Assembly (NCBI GenBank): GCA_965367295.1
Contig: CBDUHN010000019.1
Span: 1 to 56,142, forward strand
Length of the DNA stretch: 56,142 nt
Direction of reading: 5' to 3'
From: JAIVHA01 sp965367295
Lineage (GTDB): Bacteria; Pseudomonadota; Gammaproteobacteria; DSM-19610
In this document: piece by piece, positions 36,205-44,120 of the stretch
How the letters are laid out: each line of letters starts with the position of its first letter
How positions within the stretch are numbered: the stretch's first letter is position 1
Program-made: the position numbers and the translations under genes
Notes under the pieces: generated by a model
The model's database searches: none
Told to the model about the DNA's origin: nothing
The model's input: only the letters and a program-made list of their open reading frames with translations

Positions 36205-37089
36205 ATGCCAATCTCCACCGGTTTCATCGGCCTCGGCGCCATGGGCGAACCCATGGCGCGCAACCTGCACCGCGCCGGCCTGCTGACCGCCGTCTGGAAC
36301 CGCACCGCCAGCAAGGCACAAAACCTGGCCGCCGAACTGGGCATCCAGGCCAGCGCAAACCCGGCGCAACTCGCGGCCGAATGCAACCTCATCGTACTGT
36401 GTGTCGCCGCCGACGCGGCCGTGCTGGAACTGATCGACACGCTGCTGCCCGGATTGGAAACCGGCACCCTGGTCATCGACATGTCCACCGTCAGTCGTGA
36501 TACCGCTCGACTGGCGGCGGACAAGGTAAGGACAGCAGGCGGTGCTTTTCTCGATGCACCGGTTTCCGGTGGCGTGGAAGGTGCGCGCCAGGGCACGCTG
36601 TCCATCATGGTCGGCGGTGAAGCCACGGACCTGGAACGGGCCCGGCCGGCATTCGAAGCCATGAGCAGTCGCATCACCCACATGGGCGGGACCGGCGCCG
36701 GCCAGGCCACCAAGGCTGTGAACCAGGTCATGGCCGCCGGTATCAACCAGGCGGTGAGCGAGTCACTGGCCTTCGCCGAGGCCCTTGGATTGCCCCTGGA
36801 CAAGGTCATCGAGGTGACCGGCGCCGGTGCCGCCGGCAACTGGTTCCTGCAGCATCGCGGACCCGGCATGACGCGGGGCAGTTTCGAACCCGGCTTCAAG
36901 GTGGCGCTGCACCACAAGGACCTGAACATCTGCAAGGCCATGGCGGAACAGTTCGATGTAGCCCTGCCACTGGTGGAGATGACGTTGATTCATTATCAGC
37001 GGCTGATGGCCGCCGGCCGTGGCGGGCAGGATATCTCGGCGCTGTTCACAGAGGAGCAGCGGCGCTTTCGTGAGCCGGGAGGCAAGTAA
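36205..37089 (+). CDS. NAD(P)-dependent beta-hydroxyacid dehydrogenase
   Basis: A 294-residue member of the 3-hydroxyisobutyrate/tartronate-semialdehyde dehydrogenase family. The N-terminal Rossmann motif is GFIGLGAMGEPMARNL, the substrate-binding block is FLDAPVSGGVEGARQGTLSIMVGG near residue 114, and the catalytic lysine lies in GAGQATKAVNQ near 171. The substrate is not determined; succinic-semialdehyde reductases look alike. A good Shine-Dalgarno AAGGAGG precedes ATG 36205. The gene seems to stand alone. Confidence 0.87.
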   Translation: MPISTGFIGLGAMGEPMARNLHRAGLLTAVWNRTASKAQNLAAELGIQASANPAQLAAECNLIVLCVAADAAVLELIDTLLPGLETGTLVIDMSTVSRDTARLAADKVRTAGGAFLDAPVSGGVEGARQGTLSIMVGGEATDLERARPAFEAMSSRITHMGGTGAGQATKAVNQVMAAGINQAVSESLAFAEALGLPLDKVIEVTGAGAAGNWFLQHRGPGMTRGSFEPGFKVALHHKDLNICKAMAEQFDVALPLVEMTLIHYQRLMAAGRGGQDISALFTEEQRRFREPGGK

Positions 37090-37141
37090 ATCCTGGGAAG
37101 GGATCGTGCGGCGAGGGATGCAGCCAGGCTGAGCGAGCCGC

Positions 37142-37164
37142 ATTGTCCGAATAAATCGGACAAC
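37142..37164. repeat. REP-like palindrome at convergent gene ends
   Basis: ATTGTCCGAATAAATCGG plus ACAAC forms a hairpin between the convergent dehydrogenase and protease genes; it may double as a terminator for both. Confidence 0.65.
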
Positions 37165-37167
37165 AAT

Positions 37168-37635
37168 TTATACGCTGCCCACCTGGCAATGGCTCAAACC
37201 CAATGAAGGCGGATCCATGGCGAACACAAAGGGGGCGGCCTTGCGCAGGGCACTCAGGCCAAGGATGTTGCGGGTGTTGCCGGGCAGCACCGCCACCTCC
37301 ACATCGCGAATGACGCAGCTCTCGCCGATGGCGATCTCGTTCACCAGGTACACCGGTACCGTCCGCGAGCGGCCATCGGCCATCATGCCCGAGAGCTTGC
37401 GCAGGTAGCGCGCCTGACCCGCTTCACGCAGCGCCTCCATGGTCACCTCGTTGAGGGCCACATAGCTGGCACCGGTATCCACCATGAACTCCGCATCCCC
37501 GCTGCCGACGATGGAACCGCGGACATATAAGGTGGAGCTGCCCTTGTCGTGCATGGGTACATAGGTCTGATCCGCCTGCACAGCCATGCCCAGGGCCGCT
37601 AATGACCATCCCAGCAGGGTGAGCCATGGTTTCAT
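37168..37635 (-). CDS. retropepsin-like aspartic protease (TIGR02281-like)
   Basis: A 155-residue exported protein. The signal peptide (1-21, ending AVQA) is followed by the active-site motif FMVDTGASYVAL near residue 50, a flap region with GMMADGRSRTVPVYLV, and the conserved NILGLSALRKA near residue 125. Such single-domain proteins dimerise to build one active site and probably act in the periplasm. Targets are unknown. It is a lone minus-strand gene beside a MITE-like element. Confidence 0.82.
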   Translation of the reverse strand: MKPWLTLLGWSLAALGMAVQADQTYVPMHDKGSSTLYVRGSIVGSGDAEFMVDTGASYVALNEVTMEALREAGQARYLRKLSGMMADGRSRTVPVYLVNEIAIGESCVIRDVEVAVLPGNTRNILGLSALRKAAPFVFAMDPPSLGLSHCQVGSV

Positions 37636-37652
37636 GATCGCACCTGTTCTAG

Positions 37653-37975
37653 GGGCCTGTTACCACTATTCACACCGCGGCGACGGAGGCCCCTCCGGGT
37701 ATCGCCCCGAGAGGCGGAGGAGGGCCCCCGGCACAGCCGGGGATCCGACCCTCGGTGGGGCAAGAAGCCGTGCGCGGCTGGGGCGGTCGGCCGCGCGCCG
37801 GCGGTCGCATCCCCACTGCGTGGGGCCCCTGCTCCGCGCCTCGTACGGCTGCCCCGGAAGCCGCCATGCGGCGTTGCTCCTCGCTCATTTGGAATGACCA
37901 AACTTCTCTCCTCGCGCCTTGCCTGGCGGCTTCCGGGGCGGCAACGCCGCGGTGTGAATAGTGGTAACAGGCCCT
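37653..37975. mobile_element. MITE-like element with perfect 30-base terminal inverted repeats
   Basis: The first 30 bases (37653-37682, beginning GGGCCTGTTACCACTATTC) recur as an exact inverted copy at 37946-37975. The trinucleotide CTA flanks each side (37649-37651 and 37975-37977), a possible target duplication. An inner inverted repeat GCCCCGGAAGCCGCCA (37851-37866) pairs with 37925-37940. No transposase is encoded. Size and structure fit a non-autonomous IS derivative; the parent IS is not in this window. Confidence 0.8.
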
Positions 37976-37977
37976 AC

Positions 37978-38242
37978 ACCTCCCTGGTCTTTGCAGTGTC
38001 CATGCCATAAAGCCGTTTACCCTGCTTTCAGTAACTTGGCACATGGCCCTGCCCATAAGCGGAGGAATTTCGCCCGCAGACGGTGCGTCCGCCCGCCCCA
38101 TTGCACCAATAGCGTGCATTTTTTCTTTTTAATCAGCTACTTGAACTTTTTCGCCCAGCACCCATCTATAGAAGTAAGCATATGGTGTGCGCACCAATGC
38201 AAGGACCCTTCACCCGCTTTGATAAACATAAGGAGATAGATC
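37978..38242. other. intergenic leader of the small secreted protein
   Basis: About 265 bases without a gene. It includes a TGGTG-TGCG-CACCA dyad near 38186-38199 that could bind a regulator, and AT-rich stretches around 38115-38150 that could carry a promoter. No assignment is possible. Confidence 0.35.
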
Positions 38243-38545
38243 ATGCGTATTCCAACCATCGCCCTGTCCGCATCCCTCGCGCTGTTGATGGCGTCGGGCG
38301 CCAGCTTTGCCGGCCGCTACGTGGACCAGAACCGCGCCATGAGCGCCTCGTCCATTCAATCGCCCACCGCTGCCGCGGTCAGTACCGGCTATGCCACCGG
38401 TGGCCGTGGCGTCGACCTGCTGCATGCCCGCCAGGGCGTAGCTACGGAAAAGGCCGAGTTCGCCGTCATGGATATGGGCACTGCCCGGCCTGACGGTACT
38501 CGCAGTTACCGCCATGGCGGTCGTGCGATCGATTACCGCTACTAG
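38243..38545 (+). CDS. small secreted hypothetical protein
   Basis: A 100-residue protein with a clear signal peptide (residues 1-23, MRIPTIALSASLALLMASGASFA). The mature part is Gly/Arg/Tyr-rich (GRYVDQNRAMSASS, GYATGGRGVDLLHARQG, YRHGGRAIDYRY), lacks cysteines and resembles no family I know. It should be periplasmic or extracellular. AAGGAGATA precedes the ATG, so strong translation is likely. A hairpin with a T-run follows the gene, so it is a single-gene transcript. Confidence 0.65.
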   Translation: MRIPTIALSASLALLMASGASFAGRYVDQNRAMSASSIQSPTAAAVSTGYATGGRGVDLLHARQGVATEKAEFAVMDMGTARPDGTRSYRHGGRAIDYRY

Positions 38546-38564
38546 TACGTCTCTGCACGATCGG

Positions 38565-38600
38565 GGCGGCCGGCACCTTTCAGGGTCGGCCGCCTTTTTT
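38565..38600 (+). terminator. rho-independent terminator
   Basis: GGCGGCCG (38565-38572) pairs with CGGCCGCC (38587-38594), followed by TTTTTT; about 20 bases after the small secreted protein. Confidence 0.85.
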
Positions 38601-38767
38601 ACCCCCCCTTCCGGCTCATCCCCGGTTTCGGACCCCATGAAGCATGCCGGGGCATGGGAACAGCACCGGTTGTTGATCCCCGTCAAACCCGCCGCCTTTA
38701 TCACTGGCGCCCGTGGGGTACGAGGCCTACCCTCAGCACTATCACAGTGCCAACAGCGGGAATCCCT

Positions 38768-41700
38768 ATGACCGCACAACGCGTCACCATCGATGGCAAC
38801 GAAGCGGCAGCGGGCATTGCCTACCGGTTGAGTGAAATCTGCGCCATCTATCCCATCACCCCGGCCTCGCCCATGGGCGAATGGGCCGACAGCTGGGCGG
38901 CCTCCGGCAAATCCAATCTGTGGGGCACCGTGCCACAGATCATCGAGATGCAGAGCGAGGGCGGTGCCGCCGGTGCGGTGCATGGCGCCCTGCAGGCCGG
39001 TGCCCTGAGCACCACCTTCACGGCCTCCCAGGGCCTGCTGTTGATGATCCCCAGCATGTACAAGATCGCCGGTGAACTCACACCGACGGTATTTCATATC
39101 GCGGCACGTTCGCTGGCGGTGCAGGCCCTGTCCATCTTCGGTGACCACAGCGATGTAATGGCCACCCGCGCCACCGGCTTCGCCATGCTGGCCTCGGCCT
39201 CGGTACAGGAAGCGCAGGATCTCGCCGCCATCGCCCATGCCGTCAGCCTGCAGGGTCGCCTGCCGGTGCTGCATTTCTTCGACGGCTTCCGCACCTCCCA
39301 CGAGGTGGCCAAGATCGCTCCCCTCGACGACGCCACCCTGCGTGCGCTCATCGACGACCAGTGGGTGCAGGCCCATCGCCGCCGTGCCCTGAACCCCGAC
39401 CACCCGGTGTTGCGCGGCAGTTCGCAGAATCCCGATGTCTATTTCCAGGGCCGCGAGGCGGTGAATCCCCACTACCAGGACTTCCCCGCCATCGTTGCCA
39501 ACACCATGGTGCGTTTTGCCGAACTCACCGGCCGCACCTATCACTGTTTCGACTATCACGGCGATGCCGAGGCACGGCGGGTCATCGTGCTCATGGGCTC
39601 GGGAGCGGAGACGGTGCGCGAAACCGTGGATTATCTCAATCAGCAAGGGGAAGCCGTCGGTCTGCTACAGGTGCGCCTGTACCGACCCTGGGATACGCAG
39701 GCCCTGCTGGCCGCACTGCCGACCAGCGTGACCCATGTCGCCGTGCTGGATCGCACCAAGGAGCCCGGCGCCGATGGCGAGCCGCTGTACAAGGATGTCG
39801 TGACGTCGCTGGCCGACGCCTTCAGCTGCGACCACCTGGCACACATGCCGCGGGTGATCGGCGGCCGCTATGGCCTGTCCTCCAAGGAATTCACCCCGGG
39901 GATGGTGCAGGCGGTGTTCCACGAACTGCAGCAGGAACAGCTGAAGAACCACTTCACCATCGGCATCCATGACGATGTGTCGCACACCAGCCTGGAATGG
40001 GATGCGGATTTTCGCACCGAGGCCCAGCGGGATACCTTCCAGGCCCTGTTCTACGGTCTGGGCTCCGACGGCACCGTCAGCGCCAACAAGAATTCCATCA
40101 AGATCATTGGCGAGGCAACGGAACTGCATGCGCAGGGCTATTTCGTCTACGACTCGAAAAAGGCCGGCGCCGTCACCGTCTCGCATCTGCGCTTCGGGCC
40201 ACAGCCGATCCATAGCAGCTATCTCATCGGTCGTGGCGATGCGCGGTTCATCGCCTGTCACCAGCCGGTGTTTCTGGATCGCTACGATATGCTCGACAAG
40301 GCCGCCGAGCATGCCGTGTTCCTGCTCAACACCGCACTACCGAAGGACCAGGTCTGGGACAGCCTGCCACGCAGCATGCAGCAGCAGATCCATGACAAGC
40401 AGCTCCGCTGCTATGGCATCGATGCCTACACCGTGGCGGAACAGAGCGGTATGGGCAAGCGCATCAACACCATCATGCAGACCTGCTTCTTCGCCATCTC
40501 GGAGGTATTGCCTCGCGAGCAGGCCATCACGGCCATCAAGGAGGCGGTGGAAAAAACCTATGGCCGCAAGGGCCGGCGGCTGGTGGAATTCAACTTCCGC
40601 GCCATCGATGCGGCCCTCGATCACCTCTACGAGATCCCCATCGGGCCTATCAACAGCCGGCATGAACGGCCGCCGACGGTCGCCGCCAATGCGCCAGCCT
40701 TTGTACGCCAGTTCACCGCCGAGCTGATCGCCGGGCGTGGCGATACCGTGCCCGTCAGCCACATGCCGGAGGATGGCAGTTTTCCGCTCGGTACGGCGGC
40801 CTGGGAAAAACGCCGCCTGGCCCTGGAGATCCCGGTGCTGGAAACGGATCTGTGTACCCAGTGCGGCAAGTGCCCGCTGGTCTGCCCCCATGGAGTGATT
40901 CGCAGCAAACTGTTCCCGGCCAGTCTCATGGAACAGGCACCCGCCGGCTTCAAGGCCATGCCGGTCAAGGGCAAGGATTACCCAGCCGATCATTACATGA
41001 CCTACCAGGTGGCACCGGAGGACTGCACCGGCTGCGGCCTGTGCGTCGATATCTGCCCCATCCGTGACAAGTCGCGGGCCAGCCGCAAGGCGCTGAACAT
41101 GGCACCGTTGACTACCGAGCTGGAAACGCAGGAAAAGGCCAACTGGGATTTTTTCCTGACCCTGCCCGAGTACGACCGCACCCGTATCAAGCCGACCACC
41201 ATCAAGGGCAGCATGCTGCTGCAGCCACTGTTCGAGTTTTCCAGCGCCTGCGAGGGTTGCGGCGAAACACCCTACATCAAGCTTGCCACCCAGCTGTTCG
41301 GGGATCGCATGCTGGTGGCCAATGCCACTGGCTGCTCCTCCATCTATGGCGGCAACCTGCCCACCACCCCCTGGGCTACCAACCACCAGGGCCGCGGTCC
41401 GGCCTGGAACAATTCACTGTTCGAGGACAATGCCGAATTCGGCCTCGGCATGCGCATCGCCCTGGACAAGCAGCAGGAATATGCCCGCGAACTGTTGATG
41501 GGGCTGAGCAATGAACTGGATACCTCCCTGGTGGAAGCGCTGCTGGGTGCCGAGCAAGCGGATGAAACCGGCATCCAGGACCAGCGCTCCCGCGTCGCGC
41601 AACTGCGCAGTGCGCTCGCCGCCATCGATCAACCCGCCGCCCGCGAACTGGAAACCGTGCTCGACACCCTGGTGCGACGCAGTGTGTGGATCATCGGCGG

Positions 41701-42352
41701 TGACGGCTGGGCCTACGATATCGGCTACGGTGGCCTCGATCATGTACTGGCATCAAACCGCGATGTAAACATCCTGGTGCTCGATACCGAGGTGTATTCC
41801 AACACAGGCGGCCAGACCTCCAAGGCGACGCCGCTTGGTGCGGTGGCCAAGTTCTCCGCCAGCGGCAAGCCGGTAGCGAAAAAGGATCTCGGCCTGCTGG
41901 CCATGGGCTATGAACAGGTCTACGTGGCGCACGTGGCCTATGGCGCCAAGGACGTGCAGACGATACGCGCCTTCCTGGAGGCGGAGGCCCACCCCGGCCC
42001 CTCGCTGATCATCGCCTACTCCCCCTGCATCGCCCACGGTATCGATCTCAAACACAACCACCGCCAACAGCAACTGGCGGTGGACAGCGGTCACTGGCCG
42101 CTGTTCCGTTATGACCCGCAGCGCGCGGCCCAGGGCCGGAACCCTTTGCACCTCGACTCCGCCGAGCCGTCCATTCCCTATCGTGATTTCGTGGAAACCG
42201 AAACCCGTTTCAGCATGCTGTGGCGCAGTCATCCCGAGCGTGCCGAACGGTTTGTGGAACAGGCGCAGCAAGAGGTACACAGCCGTTATCACCATTACAA
42301 ACAGCTCGCCGATCTGCCCTGGGGCAACGACACACCGGAAGAGGAAACCTGA
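38768..42352 (+). CDS. nifJ: pyruvate:ferredoxin (flavodoxin) oxidoreductase
   Basis: A 1194-residue single-chain PFOR. In order: thiamine-binding pyrimidine domain (IDGNEAAAGIAYRLSEICAIYPITPASPMGEW), transketolase-like and gamma domains, an insert with two [4Fe-4S] motifs (CTQCGKCPLVCPHGVIR near residue 698 and CTGCGLCVDICP near 754), and the thiamine-diphosphate domain with cysteines of SACEGCGETPYIKLATQLFG near 827 and GGDGWAYDIGYGGLDHVLAS. It oxidises pyruvate to acetyl-CoA and reduces ferredoxin or flavodoxin. Despite the nifJ name, no nitrogen fixation genes are here. The true start is ATG 38768. A flavoprotein-like gene follows two bases after the stop. Confidence 0.93.
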   Translation: MTAQRVTIDGNEAAAGIAYRLSEICAIYPITPASPMGEWADSWAASGKSNLWGTVPQIIEMQSEGGAAGAVHGALQAGALSTTFTASQGLLLMIPSMYKIAGELTPTVFHIAARSLAVQALSIFGDHSDVMATRATGFAMLASASVQEAQDLAAIAHAVSLQGRLPVLHFFDGFRTSHEVAKIAPLDDATLRALIDDQWVQAHRRRALNPDHPVLRGSSQNPDVYFQGREAVNPHYQDFPAIVANTMVRFAELTGRTYHCFDYHGDAEARRVIVLMGSGAETVRETVDYLNQQGEAVGLLQVRLYRPWDTQALLAALPTSVTHVAVLDRTKEPGADGEPLYKDVVTSLADAFSCDHLAHMPRVIGGRYGLSSKEFTPGMVQAVFHELQQEQLKNHFTIGIHDDVSHTSLEWDADFRTEAQRDTFQALFYGLGSDGTVSANKNSIKIIGEATELHAQGYFVYDSKKAGAVTVSHLRFGPQPIHSSYLIGRGDARFIACHQPVFLDRYDMLDKAAEHAVFLLNTALPKDQVWDSLPRSMQQQIHDKQLRCYGIDAYTVAEQSGMGKRINTIMQTCFFAISEVLPREQAITAIKEAVEKTYGRKGRRLVEFNFRAIDAALDHLYEIPIGPINSRHERPPTVAANAPAFVRQFTAELIAGRGDTVPVSHMPEDGSFPLGTAAWEKRRLALEIPVLETDLCTQCGKCPLVCPHGVIRSKLFPASLMEQAPAGFKAMPVKGKDYPADHYMTYQVAPEDCTGCGLCVDICPIRDKSRASRKALNMAPLTTELETQEKANWDFFLTLPEYDRTRIKPTTIKGSMLLQPLFEFSSACEGCGETPYIKLATQLFGDRMLVANATGCSSIYGGNLPTTPWATNHQGRGPAWNNSLFEDNAEFGLGMRIALDKQQEYARELLMGLSNELDTSLVEALLGAEQADETGIQDQRSRVAQLRSALAAIDQPAARELETVLDTLVRRSVWIIGGDGWAYDIGYGGLDHVLASNRDVNILVLDTEVYSNTGGQTSKATPLGAVAKFSASGKPVAKKDLGLLAMGYEQVYVAHVAYGAKDVQTIRAFLEAEAHPGPSLIIAYSPCIAHGIDLKHNHRQQQLAVDSGHWPLFRYDPQRAAQGRNPLHLDSAEPSIPYRDFVETETRFSMLWRSHPERAERFVEQAQQEVHSRYHHYKQLADLPWGNDTPEEET

Positions 42353-42354
42353 TC

Positions 42355-43347
42355 ATGGCGGACCTGAGCACAAGCTACCTGGGGCTGAAGCTGCGTAATC
42401 CCTTCGTGCCTTCCGCATCCCCCCTGTCCCGCGATCTCGCCACCGCACGGGAACTGGAAGACACCGGGGCCTCCGCCATCATCATGTATTCCCTGTTCGA
42501 GGAAGAGATCACTGCCGCCGAGGAACGTGCCGCCCGGTTTCTGAGCGAACAGCAGATCGGTTTCGGCGAGTTCGACTCGCTACTGCCCGATCCCGAACAC
42601 TTCACCAGCGACCTGGAGGACTACCTGGAACAACTGGTGCAACTCAAGAAGGCGCTGGATATCCCGGTGATCGCCAGTCTCAACGGCTACTCCCTCGACG
42701 GCTGGGTGCGTCACGGCCGTGAACTGGAAGAAGCCGGTGCCGATGCACTGGAGTTGAACACCTACTACCTGCCCACCGATCCCGACGAATCCTCCACCAT
42801 GGTGGAGAACCGCTACCTGGAACTGCTCACCGGGTTGCGCAATGCCGTCAGCATCCCTATCACGGTGAAACTGTCCAACCAGTTCAGTGCCCTGCCCCAC
42901 TTCGTACAGCGCCTGCAGGACCATGGCGCCGAGGGCGTCGCCCTGTTCAACCGTTTCTATCAGCCGGACATCGACCTGGAAAGCCTCGATGTCACCCCGC
43001 AGCTGCAGTTGTCCCGCTCCTATGAATCCCGCATGCGCATTCGCTGGATCGCCATACTCTACCAGCGCGTGCAACTGTCACTGGCCATCACCGGCGGCAT
43101 TCACACCGCCGAAGATGCCCTCAAGGCCCTGCTGGCCGGCGCCGACGTGGTACACCTGTGCAGCGCCCTGCTGGAACGCGGCCCCAGCCACCTGCGCCAC
43201 CTCATCGCCGGGGTCAATGAATGGCTGGATGAACATGAATACACCTCGGTGCAACAACTCAAGGGCAGCGTGAGCCGATTGAATGCCGCCGATCCGCCGG
43301 CCTATGAACGGGCCAATTATCTGAAGGTGCTACAGAGTTACCGGTGA
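42355..43347 (+). CDS. dihydroorotate dehydrogenase-like flavoprotein
   Basis: A 330-residue TIM-barrel protein resembling dihydroorotate dehydrogenase (start MADLSTSYLGLKLRNPFVPSASPLSRD, end of barrel ITGGIHTAEDALKALLAGADVVHLCSALLERG, which binds the FMN phosphate). The catalytic NxSCPN motif of real enzymes is replaced by ELNTYYLPTDPDE, so pyrimidine synthesis is unlikely. It lies two bases after the PFOR stop, so the two proteins are surely co-produced and may share electrons. The role is unknown. Confidence 0.8.
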   Translation: MADLSTSYLGLKLRNPFVPSASPLSRDLATARELEDTGASAIIMYSLFEEEITAAEERAARFLSEQQIGFGEFDSLLPDPEHFTSDLEDYLEQLVQLKKALDIPVIASLNGYSLDGWVRHGRELEEAGADALELNTYYLPTDPDESSTMVENRYLELLTGLRNAVSIPITVKLSNQFSALPHFVQRLQDHGAEGVALFNRFYQPDIDLESLDVTPQLQLSRSYESRMRIRWIAILYQRVQLSLAITGGIHTAEDALKALLAGADVVHLCSALLERGPSHLRHLIAGVNEWLDEHEYTSVQQLKGSVSRLNAADPPAYERANYLKVLQSYR

Positions 43348-43401
43348 AGGATTGCGGGGTCGTTTACAGGCGATGATCGGCCGCCAGATACTGCACTGAG
43401 C

Positions 43402-43429
43402 GGTAGGTGAAAATTCATTCGCACCTACC
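43402..43429. repeat. REP-like palindrome
   Basis: GGTAGGTGAAAATTC joined to ATTCGCACCTACC, between the convergent flavoprotein-like and SPOR genes; it may help end both transcripts. Confidence 0.75.
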
Positions 43430-43484
43430 CTGATACGATCCATCCGGAGGTCAATCCGGGTTCAGCCGTACCCGCCTCTCAGGT

Positions 43485-44066
43485 CTATTCCTTCACCCGG
43501 ATCAGGATCGCATCGATATTATGGGACTTGAGCTGCACCCGAACCTCGTGCAGGTCGTCGAGGTTCCGGAACGGACCGACACGCACGCGATGCCAGGTTT
43601 CCCTGTCGTTGATGCTCACCGACTGGATGCTGGTCTCCAGCCCCATCAGGGCCAGTTGCGCCTTGAGGCGGTCGGCCTGATCAAAGGTTCGGAAGGAACC
43701 GGCCTGCAACAGGTAGGTGCCGGGTTTTTCCACCTGGCGCACGCCTTCCTTTTTGGTGCCGGTGATCTCTTCTTCCGGCACCACCACCTCCATCTCCGGC
43801 AGGATGGTGTAAAAATCGAACCGCGGCTTGGGTGGCGGCGGAATCGGCTTGGCGGTTTCCTTTTTCACGGCGCGCGCATCCTGCAGCTTGGGTGCCGGCA
43901 CCTCCACCTTCGCGCCACCAGCCGGTGACTTTGTGCCGGGTGATTTCAGGTAGATCAGAAAGGCGACGAACAGGCCGATGCCGAGCCCCGCAATCATCCA
44001 CACCCAGGGCGGGGCGGACTTGCGTTTCTTCTTGCGTTGGACCTGGTGTTTGTAATCCCGGGGCAT
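43485..44066 (-). CDS. SPOR domain-containing protein (FtsN-like)
   Basis: A 193-residue cell-division-type protein. It has a short basic cytoplasmic start (MPRDYKHQVQRKKKRKSAPP), a membrane helix (WVWMIAGLGIGLFVAFLIYL), a Lys/Pro-rich periplasmic linker, and a C-terminal SPOR domain (YLLQAGSFRTFDQADRLKAQLALMG and THRVRVGPFRN-like repeats) that binds denuded peptidoglycan. Layout and order with argS and priA match the FtsN-like gene of Pseudomonas-type genomes. FtsN itself is possible but the sequence alone does not prove it. Confidence 0.85.
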   Translation of the reverse strand: MPRDYKHQVQRKKKRKSAPPWVWMIAGLGIGLFVAFLIYLKSPGTKSPAGGAKVEVPAPKLQDARAVKKETAKPIPPPPKPRFDFYTILPEMEVVVPEEEITGTKKEGVRQVEKPGTYLLQAGSFRTFDQADRLKAQLALMGLETSIQSVSINDRETWHRVRVGPFRNLDDLHEVRVQLKSHNIDAILIRVKE

Positions 44067-44120
44067 AACGATAACCTGCCTGGGGTGGCGGAACCGATGG
44101 CCCCGTCACCGCGAATTGTT

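Noticed and set aside
38768..42352. Nitrogen-fixation region suggested by the nifJ name
   Set aside because: nifJ-type PFORs are common in non-fixing bacteria. No nitrogenase structural or assembly genes are present in this window.
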